A DNA stretch of 64,000 bases from Bacteroidota bacterium (GCA_018266575.1 JAFEAE010000021.1:55224-119223), one strand, 5' to 3'. Shown: positions 54,354 through 64,000, counted from the stretch's first letter. Program-made: numbers and translations. Notes: a model not told the origin generated them from the sequence alone.

Positions 54354-55628
54354 ATGATAAAAAGATTGATCTTACTTTTTTTAGTTTGCTGTTTGCTCGG
54401 TGCGAGTTCCTCTGCACAACTAACCGCCGATACTGTCCGTTTGAGCCTGCCTGACGCAGAAAAAATATTCCTGGATAGCAACCTGCTTCTACTTGCACAA
54501 AAATATAATGTTGATGCACAAAAGGCGCTGGTGATGCAGGCAAAATTGTGGCCTAATCCTAATTTCGGTATTTCACATGGTTTGTATTCCGGAACACTAA
54601 ACAAGTTTTTCCCGCTTGGTGCAAATGATGAAACTACTGCAGCTTTGTCTCAACTGATCATGCTTGCCGGCAAACGAAATAAACAAGTGAAGATCGCTCA
54701 GGCAAATGCACGTTTAAGCGAATACCAGTTTTTTGATTTATTGAGAACATTAAAATATACGTTACGCACTGATTTTTTTAATATTTTTTACCTGCAGAAA
54801 TCTGCAAAAATCTATGATGCCGAGATCACAGCATTGCAACAAGTAGTGAACGCATTCGCACAACAGGAAGGCAAAGGTTATATTTCTCAAAAAGAAGTAG
54901 TGCGCATAAAAGCACAATTGTACTCTTTGCAAAGCGAATACAATGATCTTACCAACCAGATCAATGATGTTGAGAGTGAATTACGATTGATCCTTCAGGT
55001 AAAACCTGGTAAATATATTGACCCGTTGGCAGACACAAACTCTGTTGCAAGCCTGAGCCCTGCAAAATATCCGTTGTCGGTATTGATCGACTCAGCTTAC
55101 CAGAACCGAACAGACCTGATGATTGCAAAAGCAAATACAGATATCAACAAACTGAATTATACTTATCAAAAAGCTTTGGCAGTTCCTGATCTTACATTGT
55201 CTCTCGGTTATGATGAGCAGGGAAGTTTTCTTACCAACTTTGTTGGCATTGGTGCATCCATTGATCTTCCTTTTTTTAACCGAAACCAGGGAAATATAAA
55301 ATCTGCCAAAGTAATGATCGAGTATAGCGCAGCTTCACAAAAAAGTACAGAAGCAACGGTTTCTGAGAATGTGGCACGTTCATTACAAAAAGCATTTGCA
55401 CAGGATAAATTATATCAAACCATCGATCCGAAATTCACTGCAGATTTCAGCAGGCTCCAAAACGAAGTGTTGATCAATTATCAGAAAAGAAATTTAAGCA
55501 TTCTTGAATTTTTGGATTTTTATGATTCGTACAAACAAAATGTTTTGCAGATAAATGCCATCCAATACAACCGCGTGCAGGCATTCGAAGACCTTAATTT
55601 TTATACCGGAACTAATTTCTTTAACTAA
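54354..55628 (+). CDS. TolC-family outer membrane efflux protein
   Basis: 424 residues. Signal peptide MIKRLILLFLVCCLLGASSSA. Two long helical repeats of the outer membrane factor family, each with a hairpin (LPDAEKIFLDSNLLLLAQKYNVDAQKA..., ANTDINKLNYTYQKALAVPDLTLSLGYD). CusC/CzcC-type. Exports substrate across the outer membrane as part of the RND complex encoded downstream, 22 bases before the membrane-fusion gene. Confidence 0.92.
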   Translation: MIKRLILLFLVCCLLGASSSAQLTADTVRLSLPDAEKIFLDSNLLLLAQKYNVDAQKALVMQAKLWPNPNFGISHGLYSGTLNKFFPLGANDETTAALSQLIMLAGKRNKQVKIAQANARLSEYQFFDLLRTLKYTLRTDFFNIFYLQKSAKIYDAEITALQQVVNAFAQQEGKGYISQKEVVRIKAQLYSLQSEYNDLTNQINDVESELRLILQVKPGKYIDPLADTNSVASLSPAKYPLSVLIDSAYQNRTDLMIAKANTDINKLNYTYQKALAVPDLTLSLGYDEQGSFLTNFVGIGASIDLPFFNRNQGNIKSAKVMIEYSAASQKSTEATVSENVARSLQKAFAQDKLYQTIDPKFTADFSRLQNEVLINYQKRNLSILEFLDFYDSYKQNVLQINAIQYNRVQAFEDLNFYTGTNFFN

Positions 55629-55650
55629 TCCTTTTAATAACCGATATATC

Positions 55651-56769
55651 ATGCGTGTTCAAAAAAATATTTTCCCGGCAGGTTTTATAGCTTGCATTAT
55701 ATTATTTGCAGGATCATTTTTTCTTCAATCATGCAACAGCAACCCAGAAAAAAAAGCAGAAACAAAAGAAGGTTATGTAATCCCTGACTCTCTTTTAAAA
55801 TCACTGCAGATTGATACCGTACAAAAATGCCCGCTGGTAAATTCCATTACCCTGACAGGGCAGGTTGATTTTAACCAGGATAACGTGCGCAAAATTTACC
55901 CGATGATCAGCGGCAATATTCAAAACATATCTGTTGTATTGGGAGATTATGTGCAACAAGGACAGGTGCTGGGAACAATCACCAGTTCCGAAATGGCTGG
56001 CTACAGCAATGACCTGGTAAATGCAGAAACCAATCTTGAAGTAGCAAAGAAAAATTTAGACAAGACCAAAGACATGTATAAAAGCGGCCTTGCATCGCTC
56101 ACAGACTCTTTAAGCGCAGAAGCAGTGTATGCACAGGCAAAATCAGAATTGAGCCGCGTAAACAGGGTGTTGAAAATAAACGGCGGGAATACACAGGGCG
56201 AATTCAACGTAGTTGCACCGATCAGTGGTTTTATTGTAGAAAAAACAGTAAATAACAATACGGTGATCCGCGCTGATAACGGCACAAACCTTTTTACAAT
56301 ATCCGATCTGAAAAATGTTTGGGTTTGGGCAAACGTTTATGAATCCAATATTTCCGCAATTCGGTTAGGCGACATCGTTAGTGTCACTACTCTTTCTTAT
56401 CCGGGAAGGGTTTTCAAAGGAAAGGTTGATAAAATAATGAACGTCCTCGACCCGACTAATAAAGTAATGAAAGTACGTGTTGCGTTAGACAACAGCGATT
56501 ATGCATTGAAACCGCAAATGTTTGCCAGTGTCACCGTCGTTAACCCGGAAAACAAACAATCGATATGCATTTCATCACGTGCATTGATATTTGATCACAG
56601 CCAGTATTTTGTATTAGTGTATAACGGTAAAAATGATGTCCGTATCACTCCGGTGCAAGTGCTCAATACTTCTAACGGAGATAAAACATACATCGCTTCC
56701 GGTTTAAAAGAAGGCGACAAAATAATTTCATCACAGGCAATATTGATTTATGATGCACTGAACAGCTAA
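55651..56769 (+). CDS. RND efflux periplasmic adaptor (membrane-fusion) lipoprotein
   Basis: 372 residues. Lipoprotein signal ending FFLQSC at about residue 28. HlyD-type fold: barrel-sandwich halves VRKIYPMISGNIQNISVVLGDYVQQGQVLG and FNVVAPISGFIVEKTVNNNTVIRADNG, flanking a helical hairpin. Links CzcA pump and TolC. ATG at 55651; the frame extending to 55555 overlaps the TolC gene. CzcB-like. Confidence 0.93.
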   Translation: MRVQKNIFPAGFIACIILFAGSFFLQSCNSNPEKKAETKEGYVIPDSLLKSLQIDTVQKCPLVNSITLTGQVDFNQDNVRKIYPMISGNIQNISVVLGDYVQQGQVLGTITSSEMAGYSNDLVNAETNLEVAKKNLDKTKDMYKSGLASLTDSLSAEAVYAQAKSELSRVNRVLKINGGNTQGEFNVVAPISGFIVEKTVNNNTVIRADNGTNLFTISDLKNVWVWANVYESNISAIRLGDIVSVTTLSYPGRVFKGKVDKIMNVLDPTNKVMKVRVALDNSDYALKPQMFASVTVVNPENKQSICISSRALIFDHSQYFVLVYNGKNDVRITPVQVLNTSNGDKTYIASGLKEGDKIISSQAILIYDALNS

Positions 56770-56888
56770 CGTTTTCCTCTCCTGACACCAATCTCTTCAA
56801 CTCCGCGCTGGCCTGGTAAATTCCTGACTGTCGATTGATAAGCCATTAAGTAAGTAAAATACTGCTATCACTATTTTTTTGAATTACT

Positions 56889-59800
56889 ATGAACAAAGCG
56901 CTTAAAAAAATCATAGCGTTCTCGCTAAAGAATAAATATTTTATTCTCTTCGCTGCTATTCTGTTACTTCTTGCAGGCATCATCACATTCAGGAATATGC
57001 CCATCGAAGCATTTCCGGATGTTACCAACACGGAGATCACTATCATCACACAATGGCCGGGACGAAGTGCTGAAGAAGTTGAAAAATTTGTAACGATCCC
57101 GATCGAGATCGCAATGAACCCCGTTCAAAAAAAGATAAGCCTGCGTTCGACTACGATATTCGGTTTATCATTCGTCAAATTAATTTTTGATGATAATGTG
57201 AAAGATGCTGAAGCACGGCAACAGGTCATGAACCTTTTACCGAACGCAAACCTGCCAAATGGTATTCTTCCCTCTGTGCAACCGCCGACAGGGCCAACTG
57301 GAGAAATTTTTCGTTACTCATTACGAAGCAACGTACGCGATGTGCGTGAGCTGAAGACCATCCAGGACTGGGTCATCGACAGGCAATTAAGATCAGTGCC
57401 TGGCGTTGGGGATATCAACAGCTTCGGCGGAAAAACAAAAGCGTATGAAATACAGGTTGATCCCGGAAAACTAACATCACTGGGCATTACACCACTTGAT
57501 GTGTTCACTGCAGTACAAAAAACGAACATCAACATCGGCGGTGATATGATCATTGAAAACAACCAGGCTTATGTAGTACGCGGCATTGGTTTGTTGAACG
57601 ATATCAATGAAATAAAAAATATCGTTGTTACGAATACTAACGGTGTTCCCGTCCTGGTAAAAGACGTTGCGCAGGTTGTTGTTTCAAATATCCCGAGGCT
57701 TGGATGGGTTGCACGTTCAGATGGCCTCAAAGATGCATCGGGAAAAAGAATTGTTACGGATGAACCGGACGTTGTGGAAGCTATCATCGTGATGCGCAAG
57801 GGAGAAAATCCTACACAAGTAGTAAACGCAATCAAAGAAAAAGTAAACAAGCTGAATAATTTTATTCTTCCGCAGGATACTAAAATTGTTCCGTACTACG
57901 ACCGTTCCGATCTTATTGATTATGCAACACATACTGTTTTGCATAATTTGATTGAAGGCATATTATTGGTTACGCTGTTAGTGTCGCTTTTTATGTTCAA
58001 CTGGCGCACAACATTGATTGTATCGATCATTATTCCGATGGCGCTGTTGTTCGCATTCATCTGTTTGCATTTAATGGGAATGTCTGCAAATTTATTATCG
58101 CTTGGTGCGGTTGATTTTGGCATCATCATCGATGGCGCAGTAGTAATGGTGGAAGGCATGTTTGTGATACTTGATCATAAAGCAAAAGAAATCGGCATGG
58201 ACCGGTTCAATAAAATTGCCAAATTCGGTTTGATCAAAAATAACGGTGCACAATTAGGCAAAGCCATCTTTTTTGCAAAACTGATCATCATCACAGGATT
58301 GCTCCCGATATTCTCTTTTCAGAAAGTAGAAGGAAAAATGTTTTCGCCGCTTGCTTATACGTTGGGATTTGCGTTGCTTGGTGCATTGATCACCACATTA
58401 ACACTCGTGCCTGTGCTCATTAGTCTATTATTGAAAAAAAATGTACACGAAAAACACAATCCCTTTGTGCATTTTCTCACAGGCTTCATGCTGAAAGGTT
58501 TTACCAAAGCATTCCGCAATAAAGAAATTGTAGTTATCATCTCCATTGTTGCTATGGCGATTGGGTTGTATTCATTCAAATTTCTCGGAAGCGAATTCTT
58601 ACCGGAATTAGATGAGGGTTCAATATGGTTGCGTGTACAAACACCATACAGTATTTCCCTGGAAAAATCTGTAGAAATATCCGCACGTGTCCGAAAAACA
58701 CTAATGACATTTCCGCAGGTAAAATATGCAGTATCCCAAACAGGAAGGCCGGATGACGGAACAGACGTTGCTGGTTTTTATAACAATGAATTTTCAGTGA
58801 TGTTATATCCCGAATCAGAATGGGATCCGAAAGTTTCCAAAGAGGAACTGATAGGTGAAATGAACAAAGCACTTTCCGAAATTCCGGGAACCGATCTGAA
58901 TTTTTCACAACCAATAATGGATAATGTAGAAGAAGCAGTTTCGGGTGTAAAAGGATCGATATGTGTAAAAGTATATGGCGACTCGTTGAATTACATGGAA
59001 GACAGGATAACAGAAGTGTACAATATCCTGAAGAATGTAAAAGGAATTGAAGATCTTGGTGTGATACATAACATCGGGCAACCGGAATTAGATGTAAATC
59101 TTGACCAACAAAAAATGGCATTGTATGGAGTTGCCACTGCAGATGCAAACGCGGTTGTTGCCATGGCTATTGGCGGCCAGTCTGCTTCAACATTATATGA
59201 AGGAATAAAATTGTTTGATATAAGAGTGCGGCTGCCGGAAGAATACAGAAAGACCTCTAATGATATCGGCAATTTATTAGTGCCCACACAAAGCGGATCG
59301 AAAGTGCCGATAAAGGAAATTGCAACGATCGACCGGAAGACAGGCCCTTGCCTCATTTTCAGGGACGATAATGAACGTTACGCAGCACTGAAATTTTCTG
59401 TGCGTGGAAGAGATATGGGAAGCACTATTGCAGAAGCACAGGAAAAAGTAAACAAAGCGGTTCTATTGAAAAGAGGTTATAGCATGGCTTGGCAGGGTGA
59501 TTTTGAAAACCAGCAACGCGCCGAAAAACGTTTAGCCCAGGTTGTACCAATAAGTTTGCTGATGATCTTTTTATTGCTGTTCGTGATGTTTGGAAATTTA
59601 AAAGATGCTGCATTGGTTTTTTTAAATGTACCTTTTGCAATTGTTGGCGGTTTGCTTGCGTTACACATAACAAGTACAAATTTCAGCATCTCTGCCGGCA
59701 TTGGTTTTATTGCATTGTTTGGAATTTGTATACAGGATGGTGTGCTGTTGATCACTGTATTCAAACAGAATTTGGAAAAAATAAAAGGGCAGCAAGCCTC

Positions 59801-60077
59801 GTTATATACTGCCATTAAATTGGGAGTAAACTCTCGGATTCGCCCGGTAATGATGACGGCGATGATGGCGGCTATCGGTTTATTGCCTGCAGCAGTTTCG
59901 CATGGAATTGGTTCGGAAAGTTCAAGGCCGCTTGCACGAGTAGTTATCGGTGGTATCCTTTGTGCTATGCTTTTTTCATTGTGGGTTTTTCCGCTGATCT
60001 TCGGATGGGCTTATCGCAAAATTGACAGGCAGCCTTATGATGCACCATCTGCAAATGATGCGGAGAGGAAGAAATGA
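56889..60077 (+). CDS. CzcA/CusA-family heavy-metal RND pump, first copy
   Basis: 1062 residues, twelve membrane helices, two large periplasmic loops. N-terminus SLKNKYFILFAAILLLLAGIITFRNMPIEAFPDVTNTEITI. The proton relay in TM4 reads VDFGIIIDGAVVMVE with Asp409, Asp415 and Glu422, matching the Czc (divalent Co/Zn/Cd/Ni) rather than the Cus (Cu/Ag) pattern. C-terminal FIALFGICIQDGVLLITVF is a conserved TM segment. Downstream of the adaptor gene by 119 bases. Confidence 0.95.
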   Translation: MNKALKKIIAFSLKNKYFILFAAILLLLAGIITFRNMPIEAFPDVTNTEITIITQWPGRSAEEVEKFVTIPIEIAMNPVQKKISLRSTTIFGLSFVKLIFDDNVKDAEARQQVMNLLPNANLPNGILPSVQPPTGPTGEIFRYSLRSNVRDVRELKTIQDWVIDRQLRSVPGVGDINSFGGKTKAYEIQVDPGKLTSLGITPLDVFTAVQKTNINIGGDMIIENNQAYVVRGIGLLNDINEIKNIVVTNTNGVPVLVKDVAQVVVSNIPRLGWVARSDGLKDASGKRIVTDEPDVVEAIIVMRKGENPTQVVNAIKEKVNKLNNFILPQDTKIVPYYDRSDLIDYATHTVLHNLIEGILLVTLLVSLFMFNWRTTLIVSIIIPMALLFAFICLHLMGMSANLLSLGAVDFGIIIDGAVVMVEGMFVILDHKAKEIGMDRFNKIAKFGLIKNNGAQLGKAIFFAKLIIITGLLPIFSFQKVEGKMFSPLAYTLGFALLGALITTLTLVPVLISLLLKKNVHEKHNPFVHFLTGFMLKGFTKAFRNKEIVVIISIVAMAIGLYSFKFLGSEFLPELDEGSIWLRVQTPYSISLEKSVEISARVRKTLMTFPQVKYAVSQTGRPDDGTDVAGFYNNEFSVMLYPESEWDPKVSKEELIGEMNKALSEIPGTDLNFSQPIMDNVEEAVSGVKGSICVKVYGDSLNYMEDRITEVYNILKNVKGIEDLGVIHNIGQPELDVNLDQQKMALYGVATADANAVVAMAIGGQSASTLYEGIKLFDIRVRLPEEYRKTSNDIGNLLVPTQSGSKVPIKEIATIDRKTGPCLIFRDDNERYAALKFSVRGRDMGSTIAEAQEKVNKAVLLKRGYSMAWQGDFENQQRAEKRLAQVVPISLLMIFLLLFVMFGNLKDAALVFLNVPFAIVGGLLALHITSTNFSISAGIGFIALFGICIQDGVLLITVFKQNLEKIKGQQASLYTAIKLGVNSRIRPVMMTAMMAAIGLLPAAVSHGIGSESSRPLARVVIGGILCAMLFSLWVFPLIFGWAYRKIDRQPYDAPSANDAERKK

Positions 60078-60085
60078 TCTTTTAG

Positions 60086-60214
60086 GTATGAAGTATGAGC
60101 TATGAACTAGGAAGTTGGGGAATGAGTTTCAGAAGTAGTTTAATTATTTTGAGTTCTTACTACTACATGGCCCATAGTTCATAGTTTATAGTTCATAGCT
60201 CATACTTCATAAAA
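60086..60214. repeat. Inverted pair of heptad arrays between the two pump genes
   Basis: Left array 60086-60113 (GTATGAA, GTATGAG, CTATGAA, CTAGGAA). Right array 60166-60214 (CATGGCC, CATAGTT twice, TATAGTT, CATAGCT, CATACTT, CATAAAA). Bases 60087-60109 and 60189-60211 are a perfect 23-bp inverted repeat. Confidence 0.9.
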
Positions 60215-60215
60215 T

Positions 60216-60250
60216 GAGTAATTAAGAATTAAAAATTACTAATTAATAAT
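60216..60250. repeat. AT-rich heptad array
   Basis: Units GAGTAAT, TAAGAAT, TAAAAAT, TACTAAT, TAATAAT in register. Confidence 0.8.
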
Positions 60251-60297
60251 TCGGGGTTAAAAGCTACCTGACAAACACTCTTTACTATTTCTCAGGA

Positions 60298-60325
60298 ATC
60301 GTACATCAGACATCATACATCGTAA
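60298..60325. repeat. Heptad array sharing words with the coaE array
   Basis: Units ATCGTAC, ATCAGAC, ATCATAC, ATCGTAA. The remaining spacer to 60514 shows no gene or clear promoter. Confidence 0.8.
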
Positions 60326-60514
60326 ATGTTAATTGGGTTAGACCGGTTTTCTTTGTACTTTTAAGCTCCTCCTGACCAATGAATTTTGCAATAATGCAAA
60401 ACAGTTAATACTGTATTTACAAAACAGCCGTTATTTTATGCGCGGATTATTTTGGGGTGCAATTCATTAAATTGCCGCCCGGTTATGATCTACTGACTTT
60501 GAAAAAAAACTGAG

Positions 60515-63500
60515 ATGAAAAAAATACTGAGAGGAATCCTGTCCTTTTCGTTAAAGAATAAATACTTCATTTTATTTGCTACGCTTATTTTATTGATCGC
60601 CGGCATTATTACGTTTAAAACAATGCCGATCGAAGCATTTCCGGATGTAACCAATACGGAAGTAACGATCATTACGCAATGGCCGGGAAGAAGTGCTGAG
60701 GAGATCGAAAAGTTTGTAACGATACCCATTGAAATTGCACTTAACCCAGTGCAGAAAAAAATCAGTTTACGTTCCACGAGTATATTCGGGTTGTCTTACA
60801 TTAAATTGGTTTTTGAAGATAATGTTACTAACGACCAGGCCCGTTTACAGGTAAATAATTTGCTCGGTGATGCAGACCTCCCGCAAAACGTAAACCCGAA
60901 TGTGCAACCGCCAACAGGGCCAACCGGAGAAATTTTCCGATATACATTAAAGAGTAGTTATCGTGATGCACGTGAATTAAAAACTATCCAGGATTGGGTA
61001 GTTGACAGGCAGATCCGTGCAGTTCCTGGTGTAGCTGATCTTGTAAGTTTTGGCGGAATGACGAAGACATACGAGATAAAAGTTGACCCCGGAAAAATTG
61101 CAAACCTCGGCATTTCCGCATTGGATGTTTATTCTGCTGTTCAGAAAAGCAATATCAACATCGGCGGCGATGTGATCGTAAAGAATAACCAGGCTTATGT
61201 GGTACGTGGCGTGGGTTTGCTGAACAACATCAATGAGATTGAAAATATCATTGTACAAAACATAAATGGCGTTCCTGTACTGGTGAAAAATGTTGCGGAT
61301 GTAAGCATTTCCAATTTGCCAAGACTTGGGTTAGTGAGCAGATCGGATGCTGTTGTTGATTCAACAGGCAAACGAACAATTAAAAGCGATGTTGATGTTG
61401 TTGAAGGAATTGTAGTAATGCGTAAAGGAGAAAACCCAAGTAAAGTAATTGCTGCATTAAAAGCAAAAATAGAGAAACTCAACAGTTCAGTGCTTCCTGC
61501 AGATACGAAAATCGTTCCTTTTTATGACCGTGATGACCTAATCCATTTTGCTACACATACTGTATTGCACAATATGATCGAAGGGATAATTTTTGTAACG
61601 ATCATTGTTTCGTTGTTCATGTTCAACTGGCGCACCACGTTGATCGTTTCGATTGTAATTCCATTATCATTATTGTTTGCATTTATTTGTTTGCGGTTGA
61701 TGGGTATGTCGGCCAACCTGCTTTCACTTGGCGCTATTGACTTTGGTATCATCATCGACGGAGCTGTGGTGATGGTGGAAGGAATATTTGTTGTATTAGA
61801 TGATAAGTCGCATGAAATGGGTATGGAGCGGTTCAACAAGATAGCAAAAATGGGACTGATCAAAAAGCATGGCGCTGAACTGGGAAAAGCAATCTTCTTT
61901 GCAAAGCTTATTATCATTGCAGCATTGCTCCCGATTTTTTCATTTGAAAAAGTGGAAGGAAAAATGTTTTCTCCGTTGGCTTATACATTAGGATTTGCAT
62001 TACTTGGAGCATTGATCACCACATTAACATTAGTGCCGGTCCTCATTCATCTTTTATTAAATAAAAATGTTCGCGAAAAGCATAACCCGATCGTAAATTT
62101 TTTGGTGAGGTCAATGACGAATGGATTTTCGTTTACGTATCGCCACAAGATCACTACAGTAATGATTGCATTCGCGATAATTATTGTTGGATTATTTTCT
62201 TTTAAATTTTTAGGTTCTGAATTTTTACCGGAATTAGATGAAGGTTCAATATGGTTAAGGGTTCAATTGCCTTATAGTATTTCATTGGAAAAATCGGTGG
62301 AGATATCGAAAGAAGTGCGTGAAAAATTAATGGATTTCCCACAGGTTAAAAATATCATTTCGCAAACGGGAAGGCCTGATGACGGAACCGATGTTGCGGG
62401 CTTCTATAATAACGAATTTGACGTGATGTTATACCCGGAAGATGACTGGAAGCCGCACATTACCAAGGATGAACTGGTAGACCAGATGAATGAAAAACTT
62501 TCTGTGATACCTGGTGCGCAATTAAACTTTTCACAACCCATCACCGATAATATTGAAGAAGCTGTTTCAGGTGTGAAGGGATCTATCTGCGTAAAAATTT
62601 TCGGCGACTCGTTGAATTACATGGAAGATAAATCAACACAGGTATACGAAGTGCTGAAAACAGTGCGTGGCATAGAAGACCTTGGGGTTATTAAAAATAT
62701 CGGGCAGCCGGAAATGGATATCGACCTTGATCAGCAAAAGATGGCTTTGTATGGTGTTGCTACAGCAGATGCCAATGCGGTAATTGAAATGGCAATAGGT
62801 GGAAAGGCTGCATCCACTTTGTATGAAAATATCAGGAAGTTTGATATTCGAATCCGTTTTCCGGAGGAATACCGTAAAACGGAAGAAAACATCGGGAATT
62901 TAATGGTGCCAACAGAGAGCGGATCAAAAGTGCCTGTAAAAGAAATTGCAACAATCACAACCAAAACAGGGCCGTGTTTAATTTTCCGTGATGACAATGA
63001 GCGTTACTCTGCTGTGAAATTTTCTGTACGCGGACGAGATATGGGAAGCGCCATTGCAGAAGCGCAGGATAAAGTTGATAAAGCTGTGTCACTGAAAAAA
63101 GGATACACGATGATATGGCAAGGCGATTTTGAAAACCAGCAACGTGCAAGTAAACGCCTTGCACAGGTAGTACCGATAAGTTTGTTACTGATATTTTTAT
63201 TACTCTTTACGATGTTTGGGAATTTGAAAGATGCCGGGCTTGTATTTATCAATGTACCCTTTGCTATTGTTGGGGGAATAGTTGCGCTGTTTGTAACAGG
63301 CACCAACTTTAGTATTTCTGCAGGTATTGGTTTCATTGCTTTGTTTGGTATCTGTATTTTGTTTGGTGTGTTATTAATTACTGTCTTCAAAGAAAATTTA
63401 GAGAAAGTAAAAGGAAGAAAAAATGTTTTATACCGCGCCATCCGTGAAGGTGTTGAGTCGAGGGTGCGGCCGGTAATGATGACAGCATTTATGGCCGCAA

Positions 63501-63700
63501 TCGGGTTGTTGCCTGCTGCAGTTTCGCACGGAATTGGTTCAGAAAGTTCCCGCCCTCTTGCACGTGTAGTGATTGGTGGAATTCTTTGTGCGATGATATT
63601 TTCATTGTTGGTATTCCCGTTAATATTTGCATATTCCTATCGCAAATTCGATGCAATGTATGGTGCAGAAATGCCGGCGGAAAAAGGAAGTGAGAAATGA
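60515..63700 (+). CDS. CzcA/CusA-family heavy-metal RND pump, second copy
   Basis: 1061 residues, colinear with the first pump and identical over most of the helices and motifs, a tandem duplication by eye. The TM4 relay IDFGIIIDGAVVMVE is intact. A notable difference is FIALFGICILFGVLLITVF, where the first copy has IQDG. It has no adaptor or TolC of its own, so it must share them or act alone. The 437-base spacer between copies is repeat-filled, so it may have its own promoter. Confidence 0.95.
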   Translation: MKKILRGILSFSLKNKYFILFATLILLIAGIITFKTMPIEAFPDVTNTEVTIITQWPGRSAEEIEKFVTIPIEIALNPVQKKISLRSTSIFGLSYIKLVFEDNVTNDQARLQVNNLLGDADLPQNVNPNVQPPTGPTGEIFRYTLKSSYRDARELKTIQDWVVDRQIRAVPGVADLVSFGGMTKTYEIKVDPGKIANLGISALDVYSAVQKSNINIGGDVIVKNNQAYVVRGVGLLNNINEIENIIVQNINGVPVLVKNVADVSISNLPRLGLVSRSDAVVDSTGKRTIKSDVDVVEGIVVMRKGENPSKVIAALKAKIEKLNSSVLPADTKIVPFYDRDDLIHFATHTVLHNMIEGIIFVTIIVSLFMFNWRTTLIVSIVIPLSLLFAFICLRLMGMSANLLSLGAIDFGIIIDGAVVMVEGIFVVLDDKSHEMGMERFNKIAKMGLIKKHGAELGKAIFFAKLIIIAALLPIFSFEKVEGKMFSPLAYTLGFALLGALITTLTLVPVLIHLLLNKNVREKHNPIVNFLVRSMTNGFSFTYRHKITTVMIAFAIIIVGLFSFKFLGSEFLPELDEGSIWLRVQLPYSISLEKSVEISKEVREKLMDFPQVKNIISQTGRPDDGTDVAGFYNNEFDVMLYPEDDWKPHITKDELVDQMNEKLSVIPGAQLNFSQPITDNIEEAVSGVKGSICVKIFGDSLNYMEDKSTQVYEVLKTVRGIEDLGVIKNIGQPEMDIDLDQQKMALYGVATADANAVIEMAIGGKAASTLYENIRKFDIRIRFPEEYRKTEENIGNLMVPTESGSKVPVKEIATITTKTGPCLIFRDDNERYSAVKFSVRGRDMGSAIAEAQDKVDKAVSLKKGYTMIWQGDFENQQRASKRLAQVVPISLLLIFLLLFTMFGNLKDAGLVFINVPFAIVGGIVALFVTGTNFSISAGIGFIALFGICILFGVLLITVFKENLEKVKGRKNVLYRAIREGVESRVRPVMMTAFMAAIGLLPAAVSHGIGSESSRPLARVVIGGILCAMIFSLLVFPLIFAYSYRKFDAMYGAEMPAEKGSEK

Positions 63701-63800
63701 AAATGTCTCAACTAAGATTTATAAGATTTTTGTGATCACTGAGATTGTATTTTGTTCTCAGGAGAATCGAAAAATCAGGATAAAATCGCGGTTTAGACAA

Positions 63801-63858
63801 TCGCTCAATAGAATTGTTGCTGTACAAGAGCCTGCCTGCGGTAGGCAGGTGCGACCTT
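63801..63858 (+). repeat. Interspersed repeat, subtype I (copy G), interrupted by a palindrome
   Basis: CTCAATAGAATTGTTGC, TGTACAAGAG, then a 19-bp insertion, then TGCGACC. The sequence around the insertion is that of the copies at 14.9 and 41.0 kb. Confidence 0.7.
63831..63849. repeat. 19-bp palindrome inserted in repeat copy G
   Basis: CCTGCCT/AGGCAGG arms around GCGGT. In intact copies the flanking words CAAGAG and TGCGAC are adjacent. Confidence 0.7.
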
Positions 63859-64000
63859 TAGATTTGGTTCTTTGAAATAATGGCGAAGGAAAAAATAAAT
63901 TTGAAAAGAAGAGAGGTGCACTATGAGTGCGACTGGAAGTTTCGTTCCGCGTTGCGTATTAGACCTCCCTTCCTTTCTGGTTGCCTGTGCCAATTAGAAT
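63859..64000. other. End of window, no gene recognised
   Basis: A 24-codon frame from ATG 63923 (MSATGSFVPRCVLD...) to the stop at 63995 has no family match or upstream signal; nothing else is supported. Confidence 0.5.

Noticed and set aside
63805..63993. Minus-strand gene at the window end
   Set aside because: Runs through the interspersed repeat and its palindrome insertion and shows no recognisable protein features.

Overview
The window looks like a chromosomal segment from a Bacteroidetes (Bacteroidota) genome, most likely near Chitinophagaceae. The evidence is the fused SecDF, a DAHP synthase with C-terminal chorismate mutase, the long NusB followed by DUF1573, YajC and CoaE, abundant SusD-free envelope lipoproteins, a DUF5009 membrane protein, TAnnTTTG-like promoter boxes, weak Shine-Dalgarno sequences and about 40% GC. 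No rRNA or tRNA gene was found.

Layout. 1-8.8 kb holds envelope genes: the end of an Omp85 protein, a CYTH protein, a lipocalin-like lipoprotein, a serine hydrolase, an SGNH hydrolase, an OmpA-type anchor, an RlpA-like protein and an L,D-transpeptidase. 9.4-20.6 kb, on the minus strand, is an almost complete aromatic amino acid block: pheA, aminotransferase, tyrA, DAHP synthase/chorismate mutase, aroB, aroA and aroC. A newly read 26-residue Phe/Tyr-rich leader peptide, followed by a terminator and a matching antiterminator arm, precedes pheA and forms a classical attenuator. The same block carries several mobile-looking small elements: a REP-type tyrosine transposase, a four-helix-bundle gene between inverted repeats, and a DUF559 nuclease domain inserted in frame in aroC between terminal inverted repeats.

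21.8-23.7 kb is an AT-rich solitary GHKL ATPase with a putative C-terminal nuclease fold, a defence candidate. 24.4-26.2 kb holds peptidoglycan-recycling genes (murQ and a sugar kinase). 26.4-36.3 kb holds ctp-type protease, DUF5009, FG-GAP/UnbV, M1 peptidase and tex. 36.5-38.6 kb is groESL. 38.9-43 kb holds nusB, DUF1573, yajC, coaE and an ABC permease. 43-48 kb holds an amidase, a 100-bp tandem array, an aspartate-type aminotransferase and a class A-like serine hydrolase. 48.4-51.4 kb is secDF. 51.5-63.7 kb is a metal-efflux locus: a His-rich secreted peptide, a repeat peptide, a histidine kinase and response regulator, TolC, a membrane-fusion protein and two tandem CzcA pumps.

The most unusual genome-scale signal is in the spacers. 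Almost every intergenic gap contains degenerate tandem repeats with a strict 7-bp period. The word differs from gap to gap, the arrays often occur as inverted pairs, and two or three arrays lie inside the aroA reading frame. A second, separate interspersed repeat of about 70-90 bp occurs at least seven times, in two subtypes.
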